Below are positions 61,803 through 64,000 of a stretch of 64,000 bases of DNA, piece after piece. This DNA comes from JAJPHF01 sp035293805 (GTDB taxonomy: Bacteria > Chloroflexota > UBA6077 > JAJPHF01), in contig DATGMD010000055.1 of NCBI GenBank assembly GCA_035293805.1, positions 66,655 to 130,654 on the forward strand, read 5' to 3'. Both the position numbers and the translations under genes were made by a program. The notes below the pieces were generated by a model. The model did not search any database. It was given only the letters and a program-made list of their open reading frames with translations, and had not been told where the DNA came from. Position 1 is the first letter of the stretch; each line of letters starts with the position of its first letter.

Positions 61803-63662
61803 TCAGACGCGCTCGGGCGCCAGGCCCCAGTGCTCGGGCGCGCGCCAGATGGCGGAGATCGTCAGGTCGCGGACCTGGGGCAGCTCTTTGGGGAGGCGGT
61901 TCCAGAGGGCGATGAACAGCTCGTCGTGCTGGAGGATCTCCTTCTTCCAGTCGGCGCGGTTGAAGGAGGTGACTGCCTTCCACTGCTCCGGCGTGAAGCT
62001 CTCGAGGCCCCGCCAGTCGATGTCCTGGTAGCGCGGCATCCAGCCGATCGGGCTCTCCACCGCGCCGGCCCGTCCGTGGACGCGCTCGACGATCCACTTG
62101 AGAACCCGCATGTTCTCGCCAAAGCCGGGCCAGATGAAGCGACCGTTCTCGTCCTTGCGGAACCAGTTCACCGCGTAGACGCGCGGCGGGTCGGGAAGCT
62201 CGCCGCCGACCTGGAGCCAGTGCCGGAAGTAGTCGCCCATGTGGTAGCCGCAGAACGGGAGCATGGCCATCGGATCGCGGCGGACGACGCCGACGGCGCC
62301 GGTCGCGGCCGCGGTGGTCTCCGAGCCCATCGTCGCGGCTTTGTAGACGCCGTAGGTCCAGTTGAAGGCCTCGGCGACCAGCGGGATGGTGTTGCTGCGC
62401 CGCCCGCCGAAGATGAAGGCGCCGATCGGCACGCCCTCCGGGTCTTCCCAGCGGGGGTCCATCGACGGGCACTGGCTGGCTGGCACGGTGAAGCGGGCGT
62501 TGGGGTGCGCGGCCAGGCGACCGCAGTCAGGCGTCCAGGGCTCGCCGCGCCAGTCGATCAGCTCCGGCGGCGGCTCCTTGGTCATGCCCTCCCACCACAC
62601 GTCGCCATCGGGAGTGAGCGCCACGTTGGTGAAGATCGTGTTGGCGCGCATCGTCGCCATCGCGTTGGGGTTGGAGTCCCAGGACGTGCCGGGGGCGACG
62701 CCGAAGAAGCCAGCCTCCGGGTTGATGGCGTAGAGCCGGCCGTCGGGGCCGGGCTTGACCCAGGCGATGTCCTCGCCGACGGTGGTGACCTTCCAGCCTT
62801 CCATCGCCTTCGGCGGGATCAGCATGGCGAGGTTGGTCTTGCCGCAGGCGCTGGGGAAGGCCGCGCCGATGTAAGTCGTCTCGCCGTCGGGGGCCTGCAC
62901 CCCCGCCACCAGCATGTGCTCGGCCAGCCAGCCCTCGTCGCGCGCCATGATCGAGGCGATGCGGAGCGAGAAGCACTTCTTGCCCAGCAGCGCGTTGCCG
63001 CCGTAGCCGCTGCCGTAGGACCAGATGGAGCGGTCCTCGGGGAAGTGGACGATATACTTGTGCTCGCTGTTGCAGGGCCAGACGACGTCCTTCTGCCCGG
63101 GCGCGAGCGGCATGCCGACGGAGTGCAGGCAGGGCACGTACTCGCCGTCGGAGCCGAGCACGTCGTAGACGGCGCGGCCCATGCGGGTCATGATGCGCAT
63201 GTTGACGACGACGTAGGGCGAGTCGGTCAGCTCGATGCCGATGGCCGAGATGCGGGAGCCGAGCGGGCCCATGCTGAAGGGCACGACGTACATCGTGCGG
63301 CCGCGCATGCAGCCCTCGAACAAGCCGACGAGGGTGGCGCGCATCTCCTTGGGATCGACCCAGTTGTTGTTCGGGCCAGCGTCGTCCTGATTGCGCGGGC
63401 AGACGAACGTGCGGTCTTCCATGCGGGCGACGTCGCTCGGGTCCGAGCGGGCGAGGAAGCTACCCGGGCGCTTCTCCTCGTTGAGGCGGATGAGCATGCC
63501 GCTGTCCACCATCTGGTTGCAGAGCGCATCGTACTCGGCCTGCGAGCCGTCGCACCAGTGGATGGCGTCTGGCTGGCACAGGTCCACCATCTCCTGAACC
63601 CACTTGCGCAGGCCGGGATGCGCGACGTACGCTGGGCACTCGACCGAGGCTTCCTTAACCAT
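61803..63662 (-). CDS. pckG: Phosphoenolpyruvate carboxykinase (GTP)
   Basis: Converts oxaloacetate to PEP with GTP, the entry to gluconeogenesis. The 619-residue length matches GTP-type PEPCK (ATP-type is shorter, about 530). Signatures: YVVPFSMGPLGSRISAIGIEL, the active-site AAFPSACGKTNLAM kinase-1a loop with the reactive Cys, VGEDIAWVKPG, INPEAGFFGVAPGTS and the guanine-binding FIWPGFGENMRVLKWI. ATG 63662 follows AAAGGAGG. Neighbouring mdh supplies its substrate, though the two are transcribed toward each other. Confidence 0.98.
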   Translation of the reverse strand: MVKEASVECPAYVAHPGLRKWVQEMVDLCQPDAIHWCDGSQAEYDALCNQMVDSGMLIRLNEEKRPGSFLARSDPSDVARMEDRTFVCPRNQDDAGPNNNWVDPKEMRATLVGLFEGCMRGRTMYVVPFSMGPLGSRISAIGIELTDSPYVVVNMRIMTRMGRAVYDVLGSDGEYVPCLHSVGMPLAPGQKDVVWPCNSEHKYIVHFPEDRSIWSYGSGYGGNALLGKKCFSLRIASIMARDEGWLAEHMLVAGVQAPDGETTYIGAAFPSACGKTNLAMLIPPKAMEGWKVTTVGEDIAWVKPGPDGRLYAINPEAGFFGVAPGTSWDSNPNAMATMRANTIFTNVALTPDGDVWWEGMTKEPPPELIDWRGEPWTPDCGRLAAHPNARFTVPASQCPSMDPRWEDPEGVPIGAFIFGGRRSNTIPLVAEAFNWTYGVYKAATMGSETTAAATGAVGVVRRDPMAMLPFCGYHMGDYFRHWLQVGGELPDPPRVYAVNWFRKDENGRFIWPGFGENMRVLKWIVERVHGRAGAVESPIGWMPRYQDIDWRGLESFTPEQWKAVTSFNRADWKKEILQHDELFIALWNRLPKELPQVRDLTISAIWRAPEHWGLAPERV

Positions 63663-63928
63663 ACCCGCCTCCTTTCGCGACCGCGTTCGTGGCCTCGCCC
63701 CCTTTGCAAAGCCCTGCTGTCAATCCGTTGGGCTAGCGGCGGCCCTGGCGCTCGCGCCGCGCCGGGGGCGGCGGAGCGGGCGGGAGGGCCCGGCGCCATA
63801 ACTGCCACTGTAAAAGAGTTTACATCCTCGCGGGGGCAACGCGCTGAATCAGGCCGACGCAGGGGTAGGGCTTTTCACTGCTCTAGTGAGATGGTAGAAC
63901 AAGCGTCACCGAAGGGAGGTGGCGCGCG
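63663..63928. other. pckG upstream region and left end of an insertion sequence
   Basis: The minus-strand pckG promoter should lie here; an A+T-rich patch near 63804-63824 is the best candidate, without clear boxes. From about 63860 the sequence changes (GGGTAGGGCTTTTCACTGCT) and GGGAGGT precedes the transposase ATG, so the left end of an insertion sequence probably lies around 63855-63880. Confidence 0.4.
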
Positions 63929-64000
63929 ATGGAGTGGGGCGAGCCGGTCCATCCGCAGAGTGTGTTAGCGCGGCTACGGACGCTGCCGGATCCGCGGCGG
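63929..64000 (+). CDS. Transposase, first 24 codons (runs off window)
   Basis: ATG 63929 follows GGGAGGT. The readable part ends SVLARLRTLPDPRR, the typical opening of ISAs1- or related DDE transposases (for example LxxIPDPRxxRG). The rest is beyond the window, so family and integrity are unknown. Confidence 0.6.
   Translation, partial: MEWGEPVHPQSVLARLRTLPDPRR

Overview
The window is a GC-rich, densely packed bacterial chromosome segment. The gene set suggests Chloroflexota, perhaps a Thermomicrobia/Sphaerobacter-like lineage. This is inference from: a coenzyme F420 ligase with two luciferase-like (LLM) oxidoreductases, an HspR-type heat-shock switch, GTP-dependent PEP carboxykinase, an XPB/Bax1 helicase-nuclease pair, the divIC-tilS-hpt-ftsH cluster, a PyrR-attenuated pyr operon, frequent GTG starts, and many short dispersed palindromic repeats. 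No rRNA was seen to confirm it.

Layout. 1-10.8 kb: the 5' part of tgt (minus strand), a membrane protein, a dnaJ-hspR operon behind a promoter that carries its own HspR operator, a ThDP enzyme, an LLM oxidoreductase, a cupin, a zinc-ribbon protein and an S41 protease-like protein. 10.8-20 kb: a methyltransferase remnant, tRNA-Pro(GGG), sufU and a DsrE-like gene, an ABC exporter, then a minus-strand run of molybdenum hydroxylase, core-MetE, purU and LLM oxidoreductase. 20-21.1 kb: a gene-poor stretch with an IS66 transposase remnant beside an A+T-richer methyltransferase gene (a probable transferred patch). 22.3-25.9 kb, minus strand: DUF1802, an ArsC/Spx-like gene with an in-frame UGA at its redox cysteine plus a hairpin of bacterial SECIS geometry, cofE and thiolase. 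26-31.5 kb: a DUF11-repeat surface protein with a PEP-CTERM-like tail, a secreted lipase-like hydrolase and secreted proteins. 32-41 kb: Bax1-XPB, thpR, a decayed MFS transporter, and pucR overlapping glnA. 41-49 kb: the pyrR-pyrB-pyrC-carA-carB operon with a complete PyrR attenuator. 49-55.3 kb: M48 protease, divIC-like gene, tilS, hpt, ftsH. 55.3-64 kb: HDAC-like deacetylase, LCP protein, WD40-like propeller, Tat-exported formamidase homologue, mdh, pckG, and the first 24 codons of a transposase.

Three themes stand out. First, the likely selenoprotein (24663-25016). Second, families of palindromic repeats fill the intergenic spaces and also lie inside coding sequence: in frame in carA and tgt, and in the apparent N-termini of pyrB, the M48 protease and tilS. 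Third, regulation is legible in the DNA: the HAIR operator overlapping a consensus promoter ahead of dnaJ-hspR, the PyrR-binding loop with terminator and antiterminator ahead of pyrR, and long perfect palindromes between convergent genes.
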